Source: Salinimicrobium sediminilitoris (lineage in GTDB: Bacteria > Bacteroidota > Bacteroidia > Flavobacteriales > Flavobacteriaceae). From it: a DNA stretch of 64,000 bases. Positions 36,859 through 44,969 of the stretch are shown here, in pieces. The notes below the pieces were generated by a model. The model did no database searches, was not told the DNA's origin, and was given only the letters and a program-made list of their open reading frames with translations. Location: the NCBI RefSeq assembly GCF_020866905.1, contig NZ_JAIVCC010000009.1, positions 1-64,000 on the forward strand, written 5' to 3'. Numbering within the stretch: the first letter of the stretch is position 1; every line of letters starts with the position of its first letter. The translations under genes were made by a program, and so were the position numbers.

Positions 36859-36891
36859 TTTGTTTAAGTGAAAATTTTCCTGTTATATTTG
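36859..36891 (+). promoter_or_regulatory. Promoter of the sigma factor gene
   Basis: TTTG (36859-36862), a 21-base spacer and TATATTTG (36884-36891) fit the Bacteroidota consensus. The predicted start leaves a leader of about 95 bases in which CAGGC (36961-36965) and GCCTG (36976-36980) can form a hairpin just ahead of the ATG. Confidence 0.6.
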
Positions 36892-36994
36892 CTGTTAATA
36901 ATCTTAAACCAGAATTTGCCTATAGCATAAAGTTACTTTGAACTTGTAATAACTAACCGTCAGGCCACCCCAACAGCCTGAAAAAGTAACTCTT

Positions 36995-37579
36995 ATGGAC
37001 AACGCCCAGGCAAACGACGCTTTTCTTGTGAAAAGCTATATGGAAGGAGACGAGCAGTCACTTTCTATTTTAATCAACCGACATCAACAACGAATTTACA
37101 GTTTTATCTTTTCCAAGGTCTTTGATAAAGACATCGCTGAAGATATTTTTCAGGATACCTTTATTAAAGTAATTAGAACCCTGAAAAGGGGGAAGTATAA
37201 TGAAGAAGGTAAATTTCTTCCCTGGGTGATGCGAATTTCCCACAACCTTGTCATTGACCATTTCAGGAAGAACAAAAGAATGCCCAAGTTCGAGAATAGT
37301 GGGGATTTCAATATTTTTTCTGTTTTGTGTGACTCTGATTTAAATGCCGAAAAACGAATCATCAAGGACCAGATCGAAGCCGATGTCCAGGAGTTGATCA
37401 AGGAACTGCCCGAAGATCAACTTGAAGTTCTTGTAATGAGGATCTATAAAGACATGAGTTTTAAAGAAATTTCAGAAAGAACAGGAGTGAGTATTAATAC
37501 TGCCCTGGGCCGAATGAGATACGCTTTGATAAACCTGCGAAAAGTTATAGAGAAACACAATTTAGTTTTAACTAATTAA
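36995..37579 (+). CDS. ECF-like sigma-70 family RNA polymerase sigma factor
   Basis: Alternative sigma factor of 194 aa. Region 2 spans about residues 20-95 (LINRHQQRIYSFIFSKV, AEDIFQDTFIKVIR, the -10-binding WVMRISHNLVIDHFR); region 4 spans ~135-190 (LPEDQLEVLVMRIYKDMSFKEISE, helix-turn-helix VSINTALGRMRYAL). Regions 1 and 3 are missing, as in ECF factors. No anti-sigma gene with a membrane anchor follows; instead a 45-aa ORF lies 54 bases downstream and may be its partner. Confidence 0.92.
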   Translation: MDNAQANDAFLVKSYMEGDEQSLSILINRHQQRIYSFIFSKVFDKDIAEDIFQDTFIKVIRTLKRGKYNEEGKFLPWVMRISHNLVIDHFRKNKRMPKFENSGDFNIFSVLCDSDLNAEKRIIKDQIEADVQELIKELPEDQLEVLVMRIYKDMSFKEISERTGVSINTALGRMRYALINLRKVIEKHNLVLTN

Positions 37580-37633
37580 TACAATAAGATTAAAGTCTGG
37601 CCGTTATTAAGTTACAATCTTAAATAACCAATA

Positions 37634-37771
37634 ATGGCAAAACTTTACTCTCGAAAAAAATTGAAAACAATGTCCCCAAAAAAGGAAACAATCAATTTCC
37701 TTTTGAACTATTCTAAGGCTTTGAAAATAAGCACTTATAAAAAGCTGGAATTTGAATCAATTTTGAATTAA
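37634..37771 (+). CDS. 45-aa small protein downstream of the sigma factor
   Basis: ATG-to-TAA ORF beginning MAKLYSRKK, with a core MSPKKETINFLLNYSKAL that I believe recurs in small proteins next to this sigma factor in other flavobacteria (from memory, unchecked). It is basic, soluble and predicted helical. It ends 9 bases before a terminator and follows the sigma gene by 54 bases, so both probably lie on one transcript. Met13 could also be the start. A regulatory role toward the sigma factor is only a guess. Confidence 0.6.
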   Translation: MAKLYSRKKLKTMSPKKETINFLLNYSKALKISTYKKLEFESILN

Positions 37772-37780
37772 CCAAAAAAA

Positions 37781-37808
37781 AGACCTGCTAACTGCGGGTC
37801 TTTTTTTT
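37781..37808. terminator. Bidirectional terminator between the 45-aa gene and nth
   Basis: AGACCTGC pairs with GCGGGTCT (one G-T pair), with eight Ts on the plus side (37801-37808) and eight As before it, so it serves both convergent genes. The nth stop codon (37788-37790) lies inside the hairpin. Confidence 0.88.
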
Positions 37809-38450
37809 ATGATATTCTTCCAGCACCTTTTTACGCCCGATGGTTCTGGTGATAATATCTTTTTCAAGGTTCCAGCCCCTGGCCGGAGAGTATTCGCGAC
37901 CGTACCATATGATCTGCAGGTGAAGTTCATTCCATAACTCCCTTGGGAAAAGCCTTTTTGCATCCTTCTCTGTCTGCACTACATTTTTACCATTAGAAAG
38001 ATTCCACCTGTACATGAGTCGGTGGATATGAGTATCCACCGGGAATGAGGGGATATTAAAAGCCTGGGACATTACAACACTTGCGGTTTTATGTCCTACT
38101 GCAGGAAGCTCTTCGAGGGCATCAATATCTGCCGGAACTTCCCCGTCATACTTTTCAATGAGGATCCTGGAAAGGCCGTAGATCCCTTTAGCTTTCATCG
38201 GGGACAATCCCACAGGTTTAATGATCTCTCTAATCTCCTCTTCAGAAAGTTTCGCCATAGCAAAGGGATTATCTGCTTTGGCAAATAAGAGGGGAGTGAT
38301 CTGGTTTACCCGTACATCTGTACTTTGTGCCGAAAGTAATACAGCGATCAAGAGCGTGAAAGGATCTTTATGGTCTAAAGGGATTGGAACATTGGGGTAA
38401 ATTTCGGCTAAGGTGTCTATTACGAATTGAACTTTTTCCTTCTTGGTCAT
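37788..38450 (-). CDS. nth: Endonuclease III lacking the iron-sulfur cysteines
   Basis: DNA glycosylase/AP lyase removing oxidised pyrimidines. The helix-hairpin-helix LPAVGHKTASVV carries the catalytic Lys (about residue 121) and the catalytic Asp lies in FPVDTHIHRL (about 139). In E. coli Nth four C-terminal cysteines bind [4Fe-4S]; here the matching region reads YGREYSPARGWNLEKD and the whole 220-aa protein has no cysteine. The cluster is therefore absent, while the catalytic residues are intact. The promoter TACTTTTG (38469-38476, minus strand) faces that of bcp. Confidence 0.92.
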   Translation of the reverse strand: MTKKEKVQFVIDTLAEIYPNVPIPLDHKDPFTLLIAVLLSAQSTDVRVNQITPLLFAKADNPFAMAKLSEEEIREIIKPVGLSPMKAKGIYGLSRILIEKYDGEVPADIDALEELPAVGHKTASVVMSQAFNIPSFPVDTHIHRLMYRWNLSNGKNVVQTEKDAKRLFPRELWNELHLQIIWYGREYSPARGWNLEKDIITRTIGRKKVLEEYHKKKTRS

Positions 38451-38482
38451 TAATATGTAACTTTACAACAAAAGTACTAATT

Positions 38483-38932
38483 ATGACAACACTTCAACCC
38501 GGCGATAAGGCGCCAAAATTCTCTGCTAAAGATCAGGATGGAAATGAACATAAACTGGAAGACTATAAAGGAAAAAAGCTTGTAGTTTTCTTTTATCCTA
38601 AAGCCAGTACCCCAGGTTGTACCGCCGAGGCCTGTAACCTAAGGGATAACTATGAAGCTTTTCAAAGTAAAGGCTATGAAATTTTGGGTGTGAGCGCCGA
38701 TTCTCCCAAACGACAGCAAAATTTTAAAGAGAAAAACGATCTTCCTTTCCCTTTATTGGCTGATGAAGACAAAGAGGTGATCAATGCTTTTAAAGTATGG
38801 GGACCTAAAAAATTCATGGGAAAGGAATATGATGGCATTCACCGTACCACCTTCGTAATTGATGAGCACGGAGTAATCTCTGATGTGATTTCAAAAGTGA
38901 AAACTAAAGAACACGCAGGACAGATCTTGTAA
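38483..38932 (+). CDS. bcp: Thioredoxin-dependent thiol peroxidase (BCP/PrxQ)
   Basis: Reduces hydroperoxides using thioredoxin. Peroxiredoxin motif FYPKASTPGCTAEACNLRD has the peroxidatic Cys and, five residues on, the resolving Cys, the PrxQ layout. 149 aa from ATG 38483, the normal family length; the open frame upstream of it overlaps nth antisense and is not coding. A TAACTTTA sequence (38458-38465) is a plausible -7 element. Divergent from nth. Confidence 0.95.
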   Translation: MTTLQPGDKAPKFSAKDQDGNEHKLEDYKGKKLVVFFYPKASTPGCTAEACNLRDNYEAFQSKGYEILGVSADSPKRQQNFKEKNDLPFPLLADEDKEVINAFKVWGPKKFMGKEYDGIHRTTFVIDEHGVISDVISKVKTKEHAGQIL

Positions 38933-39092
38933 AGATTTAAGTTTCCAGGTTTAAGGTTTAAGGACTGAATTTTTAAGGGGATATTTATACATGAATCAAC
39001 GGCAAAGGATCTATAATAAGGATCTGGAAAAACAAATGGATCTAATCACTATCCTGGTTCTTGCCTCTTGGCTCTTGCAGCGGAGCGGTCTT

Positions 39093-39464
39093 TTATTTTC
39101 TCCAGATCTTCTGAAGGGTAGCAGTGGAATCACAGTTTTCGAAGAGCATTTCCAGTTCTCCTGAAACTGAGTTTCCTGTAACCATATAGGTTTTGCAGGA
39201 ATCCAGATCTGTATTGCTTCGGCTGAAGTCGATATCTCCCTTTCTAAGAACTCCGGTAATGGAAGCTGTATCTATTTGCAGCCTCTCCATTTGAGCTTTT
39301 GCTTCTTCAGAATAAGCCCTTTCTTTTAACCTGATATTTTTGAGTACCCGGGCATCGGGTCCATAGGCGCAGGAAGTTTTTTTTCCGCTTAAAAAAAATG
39401 CCAGTATGACTAAACCAATGGCAAAACCTCCAAGGTAATAACCGAGTCTGTGAATAAATTTCAT
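39093..39464 (-). CDS. DUF4258-like membrane-anchored protein
   Basis: One N-terminal membrane helix (residues ~8-25), then KKTSCAYGPDARVLKNIRLK and a small beta-rich domain with a Cys pair (LDSCKTYM, FENCDSTA). I recall close homologues labelled DUF4258, located next to alanine dehydrogenase in flavobacteria. It begins 6 bp after the ald stop codon, so it is the second gene of an ald operon. Function unknown. Confidence 0.72.
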   Translation of the reverse strand: MKFIHRLGYYLGGFAIGLVILAFFLSGKKTSCAYGPDARVLKNIRLKERAYSEEAKAQMERLQIDTASITGVLRKGDIDFSRSNTDLDSCKTYMVTGNSVSGELEMLFENCDSTATLQKIWRK

Positions 39465-39470
39465 TGAGAA

Positions 39471-40670
39471 TTAAAAAATAAGGAGGTTGATATCCCTGTA
39501 AGAGAGATCAAACCAGTCTGCAATAGATTTGTTGGTTAAAATTCCGTGGTAAAAGTACAAACCATTTCGGAGACCTCTGTCAAATCTTAAAGTATTTTCA
39601 AGTCCGCCCTGTTCGGCAATATGCAAAAGATAAGGCGTGAAAATGTTACTTATGGAAAGGGAAGCTGTGCGGGCATAGCGGGAAGGAATATTAGGAACAC
39701 AATAGTGTACCACCCCGCTTTTTACAAAGGTGGGTTTATCGTGAGTGGTGACCTCACTGGTTTCAAAGCAACCTCCCATATCAATGCTCACATCAATCAC
39801 CACGGCACCTTTTTTCATGTGCTCTATCATGGTTTCGGTTACAAGGATTGGAGAACGGTTTATTCCCCGTACTGCTCCAATGACCACATCACTTCTTTTT
39901 AAAGCTTTGATAAGATTTTTTGGCTGGATGGTGGAGGTGTGCAATGGCCTGCCCAAATTAGCCTGGACAGCCCTTAACCTTGTAAGGGAGTTGTCAAATA
40001 TTTTAATATTTGCACCAAGTCCGAGAGCCGAACGTGCGGCGAATTCTCCAACTGTCCCGGCGCCTAGAATAGTAACTTCGATAGGTGGTACTCCACTTAT
40101 ATTACCAAACATGAGACCGTTTCCCGCAGGATTGTTGCTCATAATTTCGGAAGCAATAAGAATAGAGGCAGTACCGGCAATTTCACTAAGCGCCCTTACC
40201 GCGGGATAGGTGCCATCGTCATCTTTAATAAATTCAAAAGCAAGGGCGGTGATCCTTTTATAGGCAAGTTTTTGAAAATAACTTTTCTCCTGTGTCTTTA
40301 ACTGGAGTGCAGATATTATTGTTGTCTGCGGATTTACGAGATCCAGCTCTTCCAGCGTAGGCGGCTCTACTTTAAGGATCATGGGACAGGAAAAGACCTT
40401 TTTAGTATCTTTGGTAATTTCGGCTCCTGCCTCAGAATAATCTTTATCACTGAATTTCGCTCCTTCTCCTGCCCCCGATTCAATTAGCACCCGGTGACCG
40501 TGAGCTGTCATTGCTGCAACAGCATCGGGACTAAGGCAGACCCTCTTTTCCTGGTAGGCGTTTTCTTTGGGAATGCCAATAAACAACTGGCCTTTGTGTT
40601 TGTAGACTTCAAGGGTTTCTTCCTGCGGAATCAATTGTTCCCGGGTAAAAGGAGATACGTGTTCTGTCAT
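39471..40670 (-). CDS. ald: Alanine dehydrogenase
   Basis: NAD-dependent oxidative deamination of L-alanine to pyruvate. N-terminal domain begins IGIPKENAYQEKRVCLSPDAV with the substrate-binding Arg/Lys region; the NAD-binding GAGTVGEFAARSALGLGA (about residue 200) follows; DVSIDMGGCFETS and HYCVPNIPSRYARTAS near the C-terminus are hallmarks. 399 aa is typical of the Bacteroidota form. The -7 element TATCTTTG (40686-40693, minus strand) lies 15 bases upstream. Confidence 0.93.
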   Translation of the reverse strand: MTEHVSPFTREQLIPQEETLEVYKHKGQLFIGIPKENAYQEKRVCLSPDAVAAMTAHGHRVLIESGAGEGAKFSDKDYSEAGAEITKDTKKVFSCPMILKVEPPTLEELDLVNPQTTIISALQLKTQEKSYFQKLAYKRITALAFEFIKDDDGTYPAVRALSEIAGTASILIASEIMSNNPAGNGLMFGNISGVPPIEVTILGAGTVGEFAARSALGLGANIKIFDNSLTRLRAVQANLGRPLHTSTIQPKNLIKALKRSDVVIGAVRGINRSPILVTETMIEHMKKGAVVIDVSIDMGGCFETSEVTTHDKPTFVKSGVVHYCVPNIPSRYARTASLSISNIFTPYLLHIAEQGGLENTLRFDRGLRNGLYFYHGILTNKSIADWFDLSYRDINLLIF

Positions 40671-40723
40671 AATGTTAACTGGTCACAAAGATAAAACTAC
40701 GACATTTTTAGGAAGTGGGAGAG

Positions 40724-41311
40724 TTAGAGTTTAGCGTAATAGTCTTCCTGGACTTCATTGGCCGATTCTGAACCTTCCCTGAAATCTCTTATTTCTTCAT
40801 ATTCTTTATCTGAAAAAGGGGAAAAAGGAGAGATGTTTTCGCGTTCGATTTCAGTTAAATCAATACCGTAAATTCGATCGAAAATTTTAATTCTAATAAG
40901 GTAAACGATAGAAAGAATAATGATAAAAAAAGGCGCTAAAAAAATTAATTGGTTAACATCGATTACTCCCTGCCCGTAAAAATCCTCATATATAGCAGAT
41001 GCTAGCTGATAGGCATACATCACAATGGGCACCAATATTACATGGTACCACCAATGTTTACAGGTGAAAAACCAGATTAATAGAAGAAACAAAGGAGTGA
41101 TTTTTCCTAAAAAGGTCCAGGCGGCAGTTAAAACGTCTAAGTAATATTTACTCTCGTACGTAAAAAAAGAATTTTCCCAAACAGGACCGCTTGGGAAAAT
41201 TTCATATAAATAAAATAAATAAGGTGATAATGCTATTGAAATAGCTATAATACTACCCGTTAGTAGGAACGCGGATGAGCCTTGTATCGACAGCGGTTTT
41301 TTTAACTTCAT
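40724..41311 (-). CDS. Multi-helix membrane protein, unknown
   Basis: A 195-aa protein with about four hydrophobic segments (residues ~12-36, 60-83, 85-108, 122-143) and an acidic cytoplasmic tail (SPFSDKEYEEIRDFREGSE). Not a family I recognise. Its ATG lies inside the 47-aa ORF 41253-41396 in another frame (59-bp overlap), and no later ATG precedes the first helix, so the overlap looks genuine and may couple translation. Confidence 0.65.
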   Translation of the reverse strand: MKLKKPLSIQGSSAFLLTGSIIAISIALSPYLFYLYEIFPSGPVWENSFFTYESKYYLDVLTAAWTFLGKITPLFLLLIWFFTCKHWWYHVILVPIVMYAYQLASAIYEDFYGQGVIDVNQLIFLAPFFIIILSIVYLIRIKIFDRIYGIDLTEIERENISPFSPFSDKEYEEIRDFREGSESANEVQEDYYAKL

Positions 41312-41396
41312 TTTTATTGTCGTTATCTGTGTTGGAAGTTACAAAGAAAGTTGCTCCAAAGATAGAAACGGCTAGGAAAAGGGCTTTAATTTTCAT
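41253..41396 (-). CDS. 47-aa secreted peptide
   Basis: MKIKALFLAVSIFGATFFV is a signal-peptide-like start, followed by a polar stretch (NTDNDNKNEVKKTAVD) and the end RLIRVPTNG. A promoter-like TAGGTTTG (41440-41447, minus strand) lies 43 bases upstream, supporting a real gene. It overlaps the downstream membrane-protein gene by 59 bp. Function unknown. Confidence 0.55.
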   Translation of the reverse strand: MKIKALFLAVSIFGATFFVTSNTDNDNKNEVKKTAVDTRLIRVPTNG

Positions 41397-41439
41397 GATA
41401 TAGTTTTTTAAAGGTTGTGTATGTTTCGATTTGTTGATA

Positions 41440-41447
41440 CAAACCTA
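41440..41447 (-). promoter_or_regulatory. -7 element ahead of the 47-aa peptide gene
   Basis: TAGGTTTG on the minus strand matches TAnnTTTG. The region 41397-41674 otherwise holds no gene; it contains a plus-strand TACTTTTG (41485-41492) with nothing supportable behind it and a small hairpin CCGTAT...ATACGG. Confidence 0.5.
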
Positions 41448-41674
41448 GAAAAAACTAAACCGCTAATAATAAGAGCATTATTCGTACTTTTGCCGCTTTT
41501 TTGAAGGAAAAATCTTCAAACTCTTAAAATATTGTATTAAAAAAAATACAGTTAAAATAATTCTTCTTTCGTTCAATGACTTCCGTATAATAGAAATACG
41601 GCAAGAAAAAACTGAAAACGAAGGAAAATTCGCACAGGGATTTCCTGATGGTCCTTAGAACAAATTCTTTAAAA

Positions 41675-42079
41675 TTAACAAAACTTTAACTTTCTTACAT
41701 CCTTTTCATCTATCAATATTTCCACTTTTTGATGCTCCTCTTCAATAAAATTTTCAATTTTTTGAGGCCATTCTATAAAATTCCAGTTGCCGGAATCCAA
41801 ATATTCTTCAAAACCCATGTCCCAGGCTTCAGATTCATCTTTTATTCGGTAAAAATCAAAATGATTCACCGTACCGTTTTCAGTTTCATACACATTTACA
41901 AGGGAGAATGTAGGGCTGGCACCAGTATCCACGGCACCTAAGGCCTTGAGAAGTGCTTTTATTAATGTCGTTTTTCCCGCTCCCATTTCACCGTAAAATA
42001 AAAGGGTCTTGCTTTTGGATTTTTCCAGAAGCTCATGGGCAACAGTTTCAATTTCAGATAGGAGGTATTGTACTTCCAT
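41675..42079 (-). CDS. tsaE: tRNA threonylcarbamoyladenosine biosynthesis ATPase TsaE
   Basis: ATPase subunit of the t6A37 tRNA-modification complex with TsaB and TsaD. Walker A GEMGAGKTTLIKALLKALG (about residues 29-47), the SPTFSLVNVYE switch region, and the HFDFYRIKDESEAWDMGFEEYL block are diagnostic; 134 aa is normal. It follows porX on the same strand with a 45-bp gap. Confidence 0.95.
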   Translation of the reverse strand: MEVQYLLSEIETVAHELLEKSKSKTLLFYGEMGAGKTTLIKALLKALGAVDTGASPTFSLVNVYETENGTVNHFDFYRIKDESEAWDMGFEEYLDSGNWNFIEWPQKIENFIEEEHQKVEILIDEKDVRKLKFC

Positions 42080-42124
42080 TCAAAAACATTAAGATTTGGG
42101 GTGATAAAGATAGTTAAATTCTTG

Positions 42125-43675
42125 TTACCTAGGAGATAACACACTAAAGGGTATGATCATTTCTTCCATCGAGACACCGCCGTGTTGAAAAGTATTACGG
42201 TAATAACTTACATAATGATTATAATTATTAGGATAGGCAAAAAAGAGGTCTCCTTTGGCAAAAATGAAAGAACTACTCATATTAATCGTCGGTAGATGAA
42301 TTGTTTTGGGATTGGGTGCCGCCAAAACATCTTTTTCCTCGTAAGTGAGGCTCTTTCCTGTTTTATATCTCAAGTTGAGACTTGTTTGTTTATCCCCGAT
42401 AACTCTAGATGGATTTTTCACATTAATAGTTCCATGGTCTGTGGTAAGTATCAGTTTAAATCCGAGGTTCTGGGCCTGCTGGATGATCTCCAGGAGTGGG
42501 GAGTTCTTAAACCAACTTTGGGTAAGAGACCGATAGGCTTTATTTGTGGAAGCCAGTTCTTTTATAACTTCCATTTCGGTTTTAGAATGGGAAAGCATGT
42601 CGACAAAGTTGTAAACCACCACCGTTAGGTCATTATCTTTCTGGCTCCTAAAATTATCCACCAGCTTTTTACCTGCTTTAAGACTACTTATCTTATGGTA
42701 TTCGTGCTTGATACTGCTTCCCAGCCGCTTGAGCTGTGCCTGTAAAAATTCTGCTTCATGAAGATTTTTACCACCTTCCTCTGTGTCATTCTTCCACAGG
42801 TTGGGATAAAGTTTTTCCATCTCACTGGGCATGAGTCCGGAGAAAATCGCATTTCGCGCATATTGAGTTGCCGTTGGCAGAATACTGTAAAATGGCATTT
42901 CCTTTTCCTTTTTATAGTAATTGTTTACTACAGGCTCAAACGCTCTCCACTGGTCATACCTAAGATTATCTATCACCACCAGGAGCGTAGGTTGTTCTTT
43001 GCTTAGCTCGGGCAGTATTTTTTCTTTGAACAGGGTGTGGGACATGACGGGAGCATCTGCATTCTTTTCAAACCACTTAGGGTAATTCTTATCTATAAAT
43101 TTGCAAAACTGAAGATTGGCTTCAGTTTTTTGGGATTCCAGAATTTCAAACATTCCGCTGTCTTCAATGTTTTCAAGTTCCAGTTCCCAATAGATCAGTT
43201 TTTGATAAAGTTCTGCCCATCCTTCATAGGAATTGATCATCGCCATGTCCATTGCGATCTTTCTAAATTCCTGCTGGTAGCTGGAAGTAGTTTTTTCTGA
43301 AACCAATCGGGAATGATCGAGGTTCTTTTTTAAGCTTAAAAGGATTTGATTCGGGTTCACTGGTTTTATAAGGTAATCTGCTATTTTAGAGCCTATAGCT
43401 TCTTCCATTATATATTCCTCCTCACTCTTGGTGATCATAACCACGGGTACGTTAGCCTGTTTTTCTTTAATTTCTGAAAGCGTTTCCAGACCCGAAAGTC
43501 CGGGCATATTCTCGTCCAGGAAAACTATATCAAAATTCTCCTTTTCAATTTCTTCCAAAGCTTCGGTCCCGCTTTGGCAGGTGTAGACTTTATAATTCTT
43601 GCTTTCCAGGAAAAGAATGTGAGGTTTAAGAAGGTCGATCTCGTCATCTACCCATAATATTTTGATATCGTTCAT
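42125..43675 (-). CDS. porX: T9SS response regulator PorX (receiver + PglZ domain)
   Basis: Regulator of the type IX secretion system. Receiver domain ~1-120 with ILWVDDE and the phospho-Asp in IVFLDENMPG; a helical linker follows; the C-terminal PglZ domain (alkaline phosphatase fold) has LVVIDNLRYDQWRA, FVDMLSHSK and LTTDHGTI metal-binding motifs. In other Bacteroidota PorX works with the kinase PorY and the sigma factor SigP to control T9SS genes; no porY is in the window. ATG 43675 gives MNDIKILWVDDE, the family start; the longer frame to 43738 runs into the divergent HD gene. Confidence 0.93.
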   Translation of the reverse strand: MNDIKILWVDDEIDLLKPHILFLESKNYKVYTCQSGTEALEEIEKENFDIVFLDENMPGLSGLETLSEIKEKQANVPVVMITKSEEEYIMEEAIGSKIADYLIKPVNPNQILLSLKKNLDHSRLVSEKTTSSYQQEFRKIAMDMAMINSYEGWAELYQKLIYWELELENIEDSGMFEILESQKTEANLQFCKFIDKNYPKWFEKNADAPVMSHTLFKEKILPELSKEQPTLLVVIDNLRYDQWRAFEPVVNNYYKKEKEMPFYSILPTATQYARNAIFSGLMPSEMEKLYPNLWKNDTEEGGKNLHEAEFLQAQLKRLGSSIKHEYHKISSLKAGKKLVDNFRSQKDNDLTVVVYNFVDMLSHSKTEMEVIKELASTNKAYRSLTQSWFKNSPLLEIIQQAQNLGFKLILTTDHGTINVKNPSRVIGDKQTSLNLRYKTGKSLTYEEKDVLAAPNPKTIHLPTINMSSSFIFAKGDLFFAYPNNYNHYVSYYRNTFQHGGVSMEEMIIPFSVLSPR

Positions 43676-43688
43676 ATATGTATCTTTG
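43661..43688 (+). promoter_or_regulatory. Promoter of the HD-domain gene
   Basis: TTTG (43661-43664), a 16-base spacer and TATCTTTG (43681-43688) fit the Bacteroidota consensus with a slightly short spacer. It lies across the start of the divergent porX gene and downstream of the ATG at 43662, so that ATG cannot be used by this transcript. Confidence 0.55.
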
Positions 43689-43715
43689 TTGACATTAATA
43701 ATTAAAAGACCAGGC

Positions 43716-44945
43716 TTGCTTCCAGGAAACAAACTCAAGATTTTAAACGATCCAATTTACGGATTTATTACCATACCCAATGAGCTGCTCTTTGATATTA
43801 TGGAGCATAAGTATTTTCAAAGACTGCGGCGAATTTCTCAAATGGGGCTGTCTTACCTGGTCTATCCCGGCGCACATCACACCCGTTTTCATCATGCTCT
43901 TGGCTGCCTTCATCTAATGCAAAAAGCCGTTAGGGTGTTGAGGCTTAAGGGAGTAGAAATTTCGGCGGAAGAGGAGGAGGCACTGCAAATTGCTATCCTG
44001 CTCCACGATATTGGGCACGGCCCATTCTCTCATGCGATGGAACACAGCATTGTTGAGGGGGTGAGCCATGAGACTATTTCATTCCTTTTTATGGAAGAAA
44101 TGAACCGTCAGTTTAACCAAAGATTAACTATGGCCATTGAGATTTTCCGCGGAAAATACCCACGGAAATTTCTTTGTCAGCTTATCTCCAGTCAGCTCGA
44201 CATGGACCGAATGGATTACCTGAAGCGCGATAGTTTTTACACTGGGGTGGCCGAAGGAAATATTAACAGTGAGCGGCTTATTAGCATGCTTACAGTAGTA
44301 AACAATGAGTTGATGGTGGAGGAAAAAGGGATTTATTCAGTAGAAAAATTCCTTTTGGCGCGCAGGCTTATGTACTGGCAGGTCTACCTGCATAAAACCG
44401 GTGTGGTGGCCGAACAGCTTTTGATCAGGATGCTTCAGCGGGCGAAAGAACTTGTAAATTCAGGCCGTACTTTATTTGCAAGCACTGCTCTCAATCACTT
44501 TTTACAGCAGCAGGTAACAGCCGAAAATTTTTCAGAAGACACCTTACACATATTTGCGAGGCTTGACGATTACGATATACTTTCAGCAATGAAAGAATGG
44601 GTGCATGATGAAGATTTTGTGCTAAGTAAGTTGTGTCAAATGATCATCAACCGGGACTTGCTAAAGATCAAACTAAAGAAAAAACCTATCTCTGGAGAAA
44701 AACTGGAAAGCCATCTTCAAAAAGCCATGTCGCGTTATAATATTAGCAGGGAAGAGGCCGGGTATTTCGTTTTTAGCGGAGATATAAGCAACCTGGCGTA
44801 CAAGCGAGAAGATGAAAAGATCCATATCCTGTTCAAAAGTGGAAAAATCACCGACGTTATTAAAGCTTCAGATCACTTTAACCTGAAAGCACTTTCGAAG
44901 CCGGTGACGAAATTTTATATCTGCTACCCGAAACCTAAAGATTAA
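43716..44945 (+). CDS. HD-domain phosphohydrolase (SAMHD1/dGTPase-like)
   Basis: Putative nucleotide phosphohydrolase. N-terminus NKLKILNDPIYGFITIP, then YFQRLRRISQMGLSYLVYPGAHHTRFHH and the metal-binding ILLHDIGHGPFSHAMEH (HD) as in the YdhJ/SAMHD1 group. Homologues begin just before NKLKIL; in this frame only TTG 43716 lies between the promoter (43681-43688) and that motif, so it is given as start, with uncertainty. Divergent from porX. Substrate unknown. Confidence 0.87.
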   Translation: MLPGNKLKILNDPIYGFITIPNELLFDIMEHKYFQRLRRISQMGLSYLVYPGAHHTRFHHALGCLHLMQKAVRVLRLKGVEISAEEEEALQIAILLHDIGHGPFSHAMEHSIVEGVSHETISFLFMEEMNRQFNQRLTMAIEIFRGKYPRKFLCQLISSQLDMDRMDYLKRDSFYTGVAEGNINSERLISMLTVVNNELMVEEKGIYSVEKFLLARRLMYWQVYLHKTGVVAEQLLIRMLQRAKELVNSGRTLFASTALNHFLQQQVTAENFSEDTLHIFARLDDYDILSAMKEWVHDEDFVLSKLCQMIINRDLLKIKLKKKPISGEKLESHLQKAMSRYNISREEAGYFVFSGDISNLAYKREDEKIHILFKSGKITDVIKASDHFNLKALSKPVTKFYICYPKPKD

Positions 44946-44956
44946 CTCATTTTTTT

Positions 44957-44964
44957 TACTTTTG
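44957..44964 (+). promoter_or_regulatory. -7 element of the lpxD operon
   Basis: TACTTTTG matches TAnnTTTG and ends five bases before the lpxD ATG, implying a leaderless transcript for the lpxD-lpxC/fabZ-lpxA operon. Confidence 0.6.
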
Positions 44965-44969
44965 CCAGA

